Shown: positions 1 to 7,347 of the stretch, in pieces
How positions within the stretch are numbered: the stretch's first letter is position 1
Layout: the number at the start of each line of letters is the position of its first letter
Assembly: GCA_001770475.1 (NCBI GenBank)
Contig: MERB01000021.1
Span: 44,147-80,439, forward strand
Direction: 5' to 3'
DNA length: 36,293 nucleotides
Source: Betaproteobacteria bacterium RIFCSPLOWO2_02_FULL_66_14
GTDB taxonomy: Bacteria; Pseudomonadota; Gammaproteobacteria; Burkholderiales; SG8-39
Position numbers and translations under genes: made by a program
The notes under the pieces: generated by a model
Told to the model about the DNA's origin: nothing
What the model saw: only the letters and a program-made list of their open reading frames with translations
Databases searched by the model: none

Positions 1-266
1 GCGCGCAAGCGCATGCCGAAGCGGCGGGCGGCGACCGGCGCGATTCTCCCGACCTCCTTTCCTGCCTGGCGCCGCCCCCGCCGCGGTTCTCTAGCGCCTC
101 GAGGGGCGCAGACGATTGTGCAAAACCACGCGACGCGCGATCCGGCGGATCCGAATGAGGATTCGCGAGCGCCAGCCGGCCGGCGCCGCCGAGCGCGGCA
201 TCCGAAAACCGGAAGGCATGGCGGATTCGATTCCGAGCGCGACATCGCCGTAAGCGGAATCGCGCT
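1..266. other. Left-edge stretch with no supportable gene
   Basis: I see no convincing gene here. A plus-strand open frame starting at position 13 runs through the region and on across the small minus-strand gene, but its translation is arginine/proline-rich low-complexity sequence typical of a GC-rich shadow frame. It has no recognisable domain, and no ribosome binding site precedes its ATG. A gene entering from the left on the minus strand cannot be excluded. Confidence 0.5.
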
Positions 267-440
267 TCATGGCCGAGCCTTCGAGGCTTGCGCCGGTCGC
301 GCAGGATTCGAATCGTTCACCGCGTCACCCGCCAGAACCAACGTGGCACCGGCGAGGACCAGACTCACGCTCAGGCCGATCGCCAGAGCCAGGGCGACCT
401 GGGTTGCAAGCTCCACCGCGAAAATTCGAAATCTGCTCAT
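267..440 (-). CDS. Small single-span membrane protein (57 aa), function unknown
   Basis: This short frame is supported by a good ribosome binding site, GGAGG, about five bases before the ATG on the minus strand. The 57-residue product has a short charged N-terminus (MSRFRIF), one hydrophobic segment at about residues 12-38 rich in L, A and V, and a polar Pro/Ala/Ser/Lys tail. It should be a single-pass inner-membrane protein, with the signal-anchor or uncleaved signal at the N-terminus. It is divergent from the response-regulator gene at 567, with 126 bases between the starts, so it may be a target or accessory of that two-component system. I do not recognise a family. The much longer minus-strand frame that contains it is a shadow of the regulator gene. 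Confidence 0.55.
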   Translation of the reverse strand: MSRFRIFAVELATQVALALAIGLSVSLVLAGATLVLAGDAVNDSNPARPAQASKARP

Positions 441-554
441 CCTGGCCTCCGAGATCCTGACTCCGATTTGAGACCTCGAATGCGCACCTCGCGGGCGGGA
501 AATGTGACAGACCGCGGGAGAAAGATGCAGCAAATATGACGCCACGCGTTCCGG

Positions 555-560
555 TATAGT
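555..560 (+). promoter_or_regulatory. Putative -10 element of the response-regulator gene
   Basis: TATAGT matches the sigma-70 -10 consensus at 5 of 6 positions. It ends six bases before the ATG at 567, which puts the expected transcription start on the start codon itself. No Shine-Dalgarno sequence lies between. No good -35 box is visible at the usual spacing. A leaderless mRNA is the simplest reading, but this is inference. Confidence 0.4.
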
Positions 561-566
561 CGTTTC

Positions 567-1256
567 ATGCCCCGCAGAATCGCGCTGGTCGAGGACGAAC
601 CGGCAATCCGCGCCAACTACGCCGAGGCGCTCCGCCGCCAGGGCTACGAAGTCTCCGCCTACGACGGCCGTCGCGGCGCGCTGGAAGCGTTTCGGGTCCG
701 ACTTCCCGACCTGGCGATCATCGACATCGGCCTCGGCGAGGACCCGGAAGGCGGATTCGCGCTGTGCAGGGAGTTGCGCGCCCTTTCTGCACAACTGCCG
801 ATCGTCTTTCTCAGCGCCCGCGATTCGGATTTCGACGTCGTTTCGGGGCTGCGCATCGGCGCCGACGACTACGTCACGAAGGACGCGAGCCTGCCGCAGT
901 TGCTCGCGCGCGTCGGTGCGCTGTTTCGCCGCGTCGAGGCGTTGCAGGAGGCGCAGCCGGTGGAAGAACGCGTCGTCCGCGGCCAGCTCGAACTCGACCT
1001 CAAGCGCTTCAGCGCGCACTGGCAGGGCAGCCGGGTCGACCTGACGCTGACCGAGTTCTGGGTGGTGCATTCGCTCGCGCGCCATCCGGGCCACGTGAAG
1101 AATCGCGATCAACTGATGCGCGACGCCGAGCTGGTCGTGGACGATGCCACCGTGACCTCGCACGTCAAGCGGGTGCGAAGCAAGTTCGTCGCCGTCGATC
1201 CGGCCTTCGACTCGATCGAGACCGTGTACGGGATGGGTTACCGCTGGAAGGGCTGA
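567..1256 (+). CDS. OmpR/PhoB-family response regulator, PdsR-like
   Basis: The 229-residue cytoplasmic transcription regulator has a receiver domain at about 1-120 and a winged-helix DNA-binding domain at about 130-229. The acidic pair is in VEDEP near residue 9, the phospho-acceptor Asp in IIDIGLGED near 53, and the conserved Lys in YVTKDASL near 105. The C-terminal end, TVYGMGYRWKG, is the usual OmpR-type wing. It is followed four bases after its stop by a histidine kinase, so the two form a standard two-component pair. The receiver and kinase resemble the pair named PdsR/PdsS (proteobacterial dedicated sortase system). No sortase or LPXTG protein is visible in this window, so that name is tentative. 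No ribosome binding site precedes the ATG. Confidence 0.9.
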   Translation: MPRRIALVEDEPAIRANYAEALRRQGYEVSAYDGRRGALEAFRVRLPDLAIIDIGLGEDPEGGFALCRELRALSAQLPIVFLSARDSDFDVVSGLRIGADDYVTKDASLPQLLARVGALFRRVEALQEAQPVEERVVRGQLELDLKRFSAHWQGSRVDLTLTEFWVVHSLARHPGHVKNRDQLMRDAELVVDDATVTSHVKRVRSKFVAVDPAFDSIETVYGMGYRWKG

Positions 1257-1260
1257 GCCG

Positions 1261-2862
1261 ATGCGCCTGACGCTGCGCTCGAAGCTCGGGCTCGTCGCCA
1301 CGGTCCTGCTTGCGCTGCCGTGGGCCGGTTACCTTTACGTGCGCGAGACCGAGCGATTTCTTCTCGCCGCGCAGGAAGCCGCGCTCGGTGCGACCGCGCG
1401 CGCGGTGGCCACGGCGCTGCACGATCGACCGGGGCTGCTGGAGTACCGTACGAGCGACGAGTCGGCGCTGCGCCGCGAAGCCGAACGGGAACTGAAGCGA
1501 CTTCGCGACGGCACCTCGTTGCTCGGCGAGAGCGACGAAGCGGCGCGCGGGCAGACCGCGAACGAAGAAATCGGCGCCATCCTGAAAGGGGTCGCGCGGG
1601 CGAGTTCGCGCATCTGGGTGGTGAGCCGGGACTACCGGGTGCTGGCGCTTGCCGGATCGTTGCATCGCACCGATCTGGTCGCGCAGGGCCCCGTGCAGCG
1701 GGCGCTCGGCTGGTTGATCGGCGCTCCGACCGAGGATTTCGACGAAGCCATCGCGGACGAGGCGATCGGCGCCGGCCGCGAGGTCGCCTCCGCCCTGCAG
1801 GGCGCCGCGGGCGCACGCACCCGCAATACGCGCGACAGCCGCGCGCGAATCGTCTCTGCCGCGCATCCGATCTGGGTCGGCGACCAGGTCGTGGGGGCGG
1901 TGGTCGTCGAGGAAACCACCAATCGCATCGCCTCGCTCACGACGCAGGCTCTGGAACGGCTTCTGATCGTGACACTGGCGACTTTTGCACTGGTCACTGC
2001 GGTGCTGTTGTGGTTCGCAACCCGGATTTCCAACCGCATCACCCGATTGCGCGACGAGGCCGAGGCCGCAATCGATGCGCGCGGGCGCGTGGCGCAGCTC
2101 GTGACGGGATCGGACTCGGCGGACGAAATCGGCGATCTGTCGCGAAGCTTCACGACCGCGCTCGGAAGGATGCGCCGCTACAGCGCCTATCTGGAGGAAC
2201 TGGCCGGCCGGCTGTCGCACGAATTGCGCACTCCGATCGCCGTCGTCCGCTCGTCGCTGGAAAACCTGCGCGCGGCGCGCAGCAACGAGGAGATGCTCGT
2301 GTACGCGGCGCGCGCCGACGAGGGATTGGCGCGGCTCTCCACGATCCTGGCTCGCATGACCGAAGCGAGCCGGCTCGAACAAAGCCTTTCTTCCGCCACG
2401 AACGAGCGATTCGACGCGATTCAGGTGGTGCAGGGATGCACCGAGGGTTATCGCACCGCATACCGACAGGCGAGGTTCGACCTCGCGCTGCCGCACGGGC
2501 CGGTGATGCTGGAAGGCAGTGCCGACCTGATCGCGCAGATGCTCGACAAACTGGTCGAAAACGCGGTGGATTTCCATGAACCCGGAACGGTCATCGGCAT
2601 CGCTTTGGACGCCGAAGGCAGGCTCAGCGTCACGAACCACGGTGCGAGGCTGCCGGAGGCGATCCGCGAGTCCTTGTTCGAGTCGATGGTCTCGGCGCGC
2701 ACGGCGCGTGCAGGCGACAATCCGCATCTCGGGCTGGGCTTGTACGTGGCGCGGCTGATTGCGGAATTCCACGGCGGCGGTCTGAAGGCCGAAAACCTGC
2801 CGGATGGAAGCGGCGTCGCATTCACGGCATCGCTCAAAAATTCGCCTGGCGTGGACCTATAA
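1261..2862 (+). CDS. Membrane sensor histidine kinase, PdsS-like
   Basis: This 533-residue inner-membrane kinase should phosphorylate the adjacent response regulator. It has a transmembrane helix at about 8-27, a periplasmic sensor region of about 190 residues without a recognised domain, and a second helix at about 235-257. A HAMP-like linker follows. The HisKA H-box GRLSHELRTPIAVV carries the phospho-accepting His320. The HATPase domain has an N-box (LVENAVDF) and a G-box (GLGLYVARLIAEFHGG). The ATG follows the regulator stop by four bases, so the genes are co-transcribed. The stretch LFESMVSAR between the ATPase motifs is, from memory, typical of the PdsS family; that assignment is inference. 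The signal sensed is unknown. Confidence 0.9.
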   Translation: MRLTLRSKLGLVATVLLALPWAGYLYVRETERFLLAAQEAALGATARAVATALHDRPGLLEYRTSDESALRREAERELKRLRDGTSLLGESDEAARGQTANEEIGAILKGVARASSRIWVVSRDYRVLALAGSLHRTDLVAQGPVQRALGWLIGAPTEDFDEAIADEAIGAGREVASALQGAAGARTRNTRDSRARIVSAAHPIWVGDQVVGAVVVEETTNRIASLTTQALERLLIVTLATFALVTAVLLWFATRISNRITRLRDEAEAAIDARGRVAQLVTGSDSADEIGDLSRSFTTALGRMRRYSAYLEELAGRLSHELRTPIAVVRSSLENLRAARSNEEMLVYAARADEGLARLSTILARMTEASRLEQSLSSATNERFDAIQVVQGCTEGYRTAYRQARFDLALPHGPVMLEGSADLIAQMLDKLVENAVDFHEPGTVIGIALDAEGRLSVTNHGARLPEAIRESLFESMVSARTARAGDNPHLGLGLYVARLIAEFHGGGLKAENLPDGSGVAFTASLKNSPGVDL

Positions 2863-2863
2863 T
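2858..2863 (+). promoter_or_regulatory. Perfect -10 element in front of glpD
   Basis: TATAAT matches the sigma-70 -10 consensus exactly. It overlaps the last codons of the histidine kinase gene. The expected transcription start (about 2870) is one base before the TTG taken as the glpD start. The -35 region (around 2834-2840, TCAAAA) is poor. This would make glpD separately transcribed with an essentially leaderless message. Confidence 0.4.
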
Positions 2864-2870
2864 CCGCAGC

Positions 2871-4373
2871 TTGCAAGCGCAGCAACTTCCTGGCGGAACG
2901 GTCGACCTGCTGATCATCGGCGGCGGCATCAACGGCGCGGGCATCGCGCGCGATGCGGCAGGACGCGGACTGTCCGTGATGCTCGTGGAGATGGACGACC
3001 TCGCGAGCGCCACTTCGTCGTGCTCCTCGAAACTCATCCATGGAGGCTTGCGCTATCTCGAGCACTTCGAGTTCCGGCTCGTCGCGGAAGCGCTTGCCGA
3101 GCGCGAAGTTCTGCTTTCGACCGCGCGCCACCTCGTCTGGCCGGCGCGCTTCATCATGCCGCACGTCCCGGAATTGAGGCCCCGCTGGATGATCCGCGCC
3201 GGCCTGTTCCTGTACGACCATCTCGGCCGCTGGGTCAAGGCGCCGCGTTCGCCAAGGCGGTCGCTCCCGGGCTCGCACGGCGTGCGGATCGATCGTGGAC
3301 CATTGGCGGAGGCACTGAAACCGCAGTTCCGGCATGGCTTCGAGTATTCCGACTGCCGCGTCGACGACGCGCGACTCGTGCTCGCCAACGCCCTCTGCGC
3401 GCGCGAGTCGGGCGCGGTCGTGCTGACGCGGACCGCCTGCGTCGAAGCGCGCAGGCAGGAAGGAATCTGGCACGCGAAACTGTCGAACGGCGCCCTGGTT
3501 CAGGCTCGCGCAGTGGTCAATGCTGCGGGACCCTGGGTCAAGGAAGTGCTCAATCGCCACCTCGGCCAGCCGTCGCGGGATTCGGTGCGACTGGTGAAGG
3601 GGAGTCATATCGTCCTGCCGCAGCTCTATCCGGGCCAGCATGCGTTTCTGCTGCAGAACGACGATCGCCGTGTCGTGTTCATGATTCCCTACGAAGACCG
3701 TTACACCCTGGTCGGCACGACTGATGAAGAGGTGCCTGATGCGGAGCGGCCCGTGGCGAGTGCGGCGGAAATCGAGTATCTGTGCCGCGCGGTGAACCGC
3801 TACCTGAGGCGCTCCGTTTCGGCCGCCGAGGTCCTCTGGAGCTATGCGGGCGTGCGGCCACTGTACGACGACGGCACCAGCGATCCTTCCTCGGTCACGC
3901 GAGACTACACGCTGCGGCTGGACGCGCCGGCGCAGGCAGCGCCGGTGCTCTCGGTCTTCGGCGGCAAGATCACGACCTACCGAATGCTGGCCGAGCACGC
4001 GATGCAACAGCTCGCTCCGTTCTTTCCCGCGATGAAACCGGCGTGGACGGCGAGCCGGTCGCTGCCGGGGAGCGAGTTCGGCGGCGAGGGCCGCGATGCC
4101 GCCCGCGCAACCTTGTTTGCCCGGTTCCCGCAACTGCCGCGCGAGACTTTGGGTGGGATTTTCCGGCGCCACGGCGCGCGCGCGATCCAGGTGATCGGCG
4201 ACGGTGAGCTCGGCGAGCATTACGGCGCCGGGCTGCACGAGCGCGAGCTGCGCCATTTCGTCGAGCACGAATGGGCCCGGACCGCCGAAGACGTTCTCTG
4301 GCGGCGCTCGAAGACGGGATTGCGGATGACGGAATCCGAGCGCGCGCGCGTCGCCGCGCGGCTGGCCGCATGA
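2871..4373 (+). CDS. glpD: Aerobic glycerol-3-phosphate dehydrogenase (FAD)
   Basis: This enzyme oxidises sn-glycerol-3-phosphate to dihydroxyacetone phosphate and passes electrons to quinone at the inner membrane. The 500-residue protein begins with a Rossmann FAD-binding motif (LLIIGGGINGAGIARDAAGRG, about 13-33). It then shows the GlpD signature TSSCSSKLIHGGLRYLEH, the motif VGTTDEE and the C-terminal FGGKITTYRMLAE. A DAO_C cap domain follows at about 390-500. Length is normal for the family. The start is uncertain: TTG at 2871 is the only plausible start before the FAD motif and lacks a ribosome binding site. It begins eight bases after the kinase stop. Its own stop overlaps the next ATG, so the HAD phosphatase is translationally coupled to it. 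No glpK or glpF is present. Confidence 0.93.
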   Translation: MQAQQLPGGTVDLLIIGGGINGAGIARDAAGRGLSVMLVEMDDLASATSSCSSKLIHGGLRYLEHFEFRLVAEALAEREVLLSTARHLVWPARFIMPHVPELRPRWMIRAGLFLYDHLGRWVKAPRSPRRSLPGSHGVRIDRGPLAEALKPQFRHGFEYSDCRVDDARLVLANALCARESGAVVLTRTACVEARRQEGIWHAKLSNGALVQARAVVNAAGPWVKEVLNRHLGQPSRDSVRLVKGSHIVLPQLYPGQHAFLLQNDDRRVVFMIPYEDRYTLVGTTDEEVPDAERPVASAAEIEYLCRAVNRYLRRSVSAAEVLWSYAGVRPLYDDGTSDPSSVTRDYTLRLDAPAQAAPVLSVFGGKITTYRMLAEHAMQQLAPFFPAMKPAWTASRSLPGSEFGGEGRDAARATLFARFPQLPRETLGGIFRRHGARAIQVIGDGELGEHYGAGLHERELRHFVEHEWARTAEDVLWRRSKTGLRMTESERARVAARLAA

Positions 4374-5152
4374 TGCTGCCGCTTCGAGACTGGGACGCGC
4401 GGGAGATCCGCGGATTGCTCTTCGACATCGACGACACGCTGACCACCGACGGCCGGCTCGGGGCCGAGGCGTACCTAGCGATGCAGCGGTTGCACGAGGC
4501 CGGGAAACTCGTCGTGCCCGTCACCGGGCGCCCCGCAGGGTGGTGCGACCAGATTGCGCGGCTGTGGCCGGCCGACGCCGTCGTGGGGGAAAACGGCGCC
4601 CTGTATTTCCAGCGCTGCGAAGGGCGCCTGCTCAGGTGCTTTCACGACCCCGAAGCCTTGCGTGCCGAGCGGCGCGAGCGTCTCCGCGAAATCGCCCGGC
4701 GGATCCTCGACGCGGTGCCGGGGAGCGCGCTCGCTTCAGACCAACCGTACCGCGAGACCGATCTCGCGATCGACTACTGCGAGGACGTGCCCGCGCTTCC
4801 GCTCGAAGCGGCGGAACGCATCGCGGAGCTGATGCGCAAGGAGGGTCTCACCGCGAAAATCAGCTCGATTCACGTCAACGGCTGGTTCGGCGACTACGAC
4901 AAGCTTGTCATGACTCGCAGGCTGTTCGCCGGGCGCTTCGGAGTCGATCTCGATCGCGACAACGCGCATTTCGCGTTCGCCGGGGACTCGCCCAACGACG
5001 CGCCGATGTTTGCGTTTTTCCGCCACTCGGTGGGGGTCGCCAACGTTGCGCGGTTCGACGGGCGTCTGGGCGCCTCTCCCAAGTACGTGACGCGCGCGGC
5101 GGCCGGCACCGGCTTTGCCGAATTGGTCGATCACCTGTTGCGCGTCCGGTGA
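4370..5152 (+). CDS. HAD-IIB family phosphatase, translationally coupled to glpD
   Basis: The 260-residue cytoplasmic protein is a haloacid-dehalogenase superfamily phosphatase of the Cof/sucrose-phosphatase-like class. Motif I is FDIDDTLTTDG, with nucleophile Asp19 and acid/base Asp21. VVPVTGRPAGWC supplies the motif II Thr/Ser region, and GDSPNDAPMF near residue 206 binds Mg2+. The cap domain lies between motifs II and III, as in type IIB. The ATG at 4370 overlaps the glpD stop (ATGA). A frame open further upstream is not needed. The substrate is unknown. The coupling suggests a sugar- or triose-phosphate linked to glycerol-3-phosphate metabolism, but mannosyl-3-phosphoglycerate or sucrose-6-phosphate cannot be excluded. 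A large hairpin follows the stop directly. Confidence 0.85.
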   Translation: MMLPLRDWDAREIRGLLFDIDDTLTTDGRLGAEAYLAMQRLHEAGKLVVPVTGRPAGWCDQIARLWPADAVVGENGALYFQRCEGRLLRCFHDPEALRAERRERLREIARRILDAVPGSALASDQPYRETDLAIDYCEDVPALPLEAAERIAELMRKEGLTAKISSIHVNGWFGDYDKLVMTRRLFAGRFGVDLDRDNAHFAFAGDSPNDAPMFAFFRHSVGVANVARFDGRLGASPKYVTRAAAGTGFAELVDHLLRVR

Positions 5153-5202
5153 GGCGCGCGGCGGCCTCGAACGGGCTTCGAATGGCCGCTCAACCGCGCG
5201 CC
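5153..5202 (+). terminator. Large GC-rich hairpin after the HAD phosphatase gene
   Basis: The base of the stem is GGCGCGCGG (5153-5161) pairing with CCGCGCGCC (5194-5202). Inside it, CGGCC (5162-5166) pairs with GGCCG (5184-5188), and TCGAA (5167-5171) pairs with TTCGA (5177-5181) around a CGGGC loop. It starts at the base after the stop codon. No U-tract follows, so it is either a pause/RNA-stability structure or an atypical terminator. Confidence 0.5.
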
Positions 5203-5225
5203 AGCACCGCTAGGAGGGGGTGACG

Positions 5226-5243
5226 GGGGAACCTGGGTTCCCC
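5226..5243 (+). promoter_or_regulatory. Perfect inverted repeat between an AGGAGG and the permease start
   Basis: GGGGAACC (5226-5233) and GGTTCCCC (5236-5243) form an 8-bp perfect dyad around TG. A consensus Shine-Dalgarno AGGAGG lies at 5212-5217, too far from the ATG at 5259 to act directly. Folding of this repeat would shorten that distance. It could equally be a protein-binding site. Confidence 0.35.
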
Positions 5244-5258
5244 TGTACCCTAGCGCCG

Positions 5259-6053
5259 ATGGATTGGTGGTGGGCCTACCTGCTGACCGGCGCTGCGGTC
5301 GGTTTCCTCGCCGGGTTGCTTGGCATCGGCGGCGGCATGGTGATGGTGCCGGCGCTCGTATTCATTTTCACCGCCAAGGGCTTTCCCGTCGCGCAGATCA
5401 TGCACCTTTCGCTCGCGACCGGGATTGCGACGATCGTATTCACGTCGATCGCGAGCGTGCGCGCGCATCATGCCCATGGCGGCGTGGATTGGCCGATCGC
5501 GCGGGCGATGGCGCCCGGCATCGTCGCCGGGTCGTTCGCCGCGGCGCTCATCGCAGGCTTCGTGCCGACGCGCACGCTTGCGGTATTCTTCACCGGGTTC
5601 CTGTTCTTCGCCGCGACCCAGATGCTGTTTCACAGGCAGCCGAAAGCGACTCGTGGACTGCCGCGAACGGCGGGACTGTTCGCCATCGGAACTGCCATCG
5701 GCGGGCTCTCCAGCCTGCTCGCGGCGGGCGGGGCGTTCCTGTCGATCCCGTTTCTCACCTGGTGCAACGTGCCGTTGCGGCGCGCGATCGGAACGGCCGC
5801 CGCGATCGGCTTTCCGATTGCGGTCGCCGGATCGGCGGGCTACGTGCTTCAGGGCCTGCGCCTCGGGGGTCTTCCCGCGGGCAGTCTCGGATTCGTCTAC
5901 CTGCCTGCGCTGGCGCTGATCGTCGCAACGAGCATGCTGGTCGCACCCTGGGGCGCGCGGCAGGCGCACCGCCTGCCGATCGGCCGGTTGCGAACCGTTT
6001 TTGCGTTCATGCTGTATGCGCTCGGAGCGCGCATGCTGACCACACTGTGGTAA
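5259..6053 (+). CDS. TauE/SafE family membrane permease
   Basis: This 264-residue polytopic inner-membrane protein has about eight hydrophobic segments. Two related halves are typical of TauE/SafE (DUF81) carriers: the N-terminal GFLAGLLGIGGGMVMVPAL and the second-half copy IGGLSSLLAAGGAFLSIPFL. Family members move sulfite, sulfoacetate, other sulfonates or organic anions, usually outwards. The substrate here is unknown. I chose the ATG at 5259 (MDWWWAYLL) because it starts directly at the first membrane span. A GTG at 5220 is in frame but abuts its own AGGAGG with no spacer and would add a non-membrane N-terminus. The next gene begins 32 bases after the stop, so the permease and CoA-transferase may be co-transcribed. 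Confidence 0.85.
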   Translation: MDWWWAYLLTGAAVGFLAGLLGIGGGMVMVPALVFIFTAKGFPVAQIMHLSLATGIATIVFTSIASVRAHHAHGGVDWPIARAMAPGIVAGSFAAALIAGFVPTRTLAVFFTGFLFFAATQMLFHRQPKATRGLPRTAGLFAIGTAIGGLSSLLAAGGAFLSIPFLTWCNVPLRRAIGTAAAIGFPIAVAGSAGYVLQGLRLGGLPAGSLGFVYLPALALIVATSMLVAPWGARQAHRLPIGRLRTVFAFMLYALGARMLTTLW

Positions 6054-6085
6054 CCCATCGAACTGGATATGAGGAGCCGAACCGC

Positions 6086-7309
6086 ATGCCTGGTCCCCTG
6101 TCGCACATCCGCGTTCTCGATCTTTCCAGGGTGCTCGCCGGACCCTGGGCAGGCCAGAATCTCGCCGATCTGGGCGCCGAAGTGATCAAGGTCGAACGCC
6201 CCGGCGCCGGGGACGATTCCCGGGCCTATGGACCGCCGTGGATCAAGGATCGCGATGGCCGCGATACCAGCGACTCCGCGTATTTCACTTCGGCGAACCG
6301 GGGAAAGAAATCGATCACCGTGGATCTTTCGAAGCCGCAGGGCCAGGCGATCGTCCGCGAGCTGGCGCGCGTCTGCGACGCCTTGATCGAGAATTACAAG
6401 TTCGGGGATCTCGGGCGCTACGGTCTGGGTTACGAAGACCTGCGGCCGCTGAATCCGCGTCTGGTGTACTGCTCGGTGACGGGTTTCGGCCAGACCGGTC
6501 CGTACCGCGATCGACCGGGCTACGATTTCATGATCCAGGGCATGGGCGGAATGATGAGCGTCACCGGCGAGCCCGACGGCGCTCCAGGAGGTGGGCCGCA
6601 GCGCGCGGGCGTCCCGGTGGCAGACATCATCACCGGCATGTACGCCTCGATTGCAATTTGCGCCGCGCTTGCGCACCGCGCCGAGACCGGAGCAGGGCAG
6701 CACCTCGACTTGGCGCTGCTCGACTCGCAGATCGCGATGCTCGCCTACCAGAACACGAATTACTTCTCCACCGGGACGCCGCCGCGGCGGATCGGTAATC
6801 TGCACCCCAACATCGTGCCGTACCAGCCGTTTCGTACGAGCGACGGCGAGGTCATCCTCGCCTGCGGCAACGACAACCTCTACCGGAAATTCTGCGAGGC
6901 GGCGGGCTGCGCGGAACTGGCCCGCGACCCGCGGTTCGCCACCAACGGCCAGCGCGTCGGAAACCGCGCGGAACTGACGCGCCTGCTGCAGGCCGTGTTC
7001 GTCGAGCGCAGCACGAGCGAGTGGATCGAACTGCTCGAGGCCGCAGGTGTGCCGAACGGGCCGATCAATGACATCGCACAGGTTTTCGAGGAACCGCAGG
7101 TGAAGGCGCGCGGCATCCGCATCGAGGCGGAGCATCCGGTCGCAGGCCCGCTGGCGATGGTGGCGAGCCCGATGCGGTTTTCCGCAACTCCGCTCGAGCA
7201 CAAAGTGCCGCCACCGCTGCTCGGGCAGCACACCGACGAGATCCTGCGCGCGTTGCTCGGAAAGAGCGACGGCGAAATCCGTCGACTTCGCGCCGATCGC
7301 ATCGTGTGA
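6086..7309 (+). CDS. CaiB/BaiF (family III) CoA-transferase
   Basis: The 407-residue enzyme should move CoA between acyl groups through an aspartyl-CoA thioester. The N-terminus (LSHIRVLDLSRVLAGPWAGQ, then DLGAEVIKVERP) is the family III signature. ADIITGMYAS and HLDLALLDSQ follow, with Asp213 in the position of the catalytic Asp of formyl-CoA transferase. The central RIGNLHPNIVPYQPF and the C-terminal GVPNGPINDIAQVF also fit. AGGAG sits nine bases before the ATG. The longer in-frame extension upstream overlaps the permease gene and is a shadow. It converges on malonyl-CoA decarboxylase. Members of this type use succinyl-CoA with glutarate, oxalate, malate or related acids; which one applies here cannot be read from the sequence. 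Confidence 0.92.
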   Translation: MPGPLSHIRVLDLSRVLAGPWAGQNLADLGAEVIKVERPGAGDDSRAYGPPWIKDRDGRDTSDSAYFTSANRGKKSITVDLSKPQGQAIVRELARVCDALIENYKFGDLGRYGLGYEDLRPLNPRLVYCSVTGFGQTGPYRDRPGYDFMIQGMGGMMSVTGEPDGAPGGGPQRAGVPVADIITGMYASIAICAALAHRAETGAGQHLDLALLDSQIAMLAYQNTNYFSTGTPPRRIGNLHPNIVPYQPFRTSDGEVILACGNDNLYRKFCEAAGCAELARDPRFATNGQRVGNRAELTRLLQAVFVERSTSEWIELLEAAGVPNGPINDIAQVFEEPQVKARGIRIEAEHPVAGPLAMVASPMRFSATPLEHKVPPPLLGQHTDEILRALLGKSDGEIRRLRADRIV

Positions 7310-7347
7310 ATCGCGGCCGGATCGGCGGCGAGGAATCGCGCCGGTCG

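Noticed and set aside
13-471. A 152-codon plus-strand frame at the left edge
   Set aside because: No ribosome site and no domain; it runs antisense through the better-supported 57-residue membrane protein gene.
5220-5258. GTG at 5220 as the start of the TauE/SafE permease
   Set aside because: It overlaps the end of its own Shine-Dalgarno and would add 13 residues that do not resemble the family before the first membrane span.
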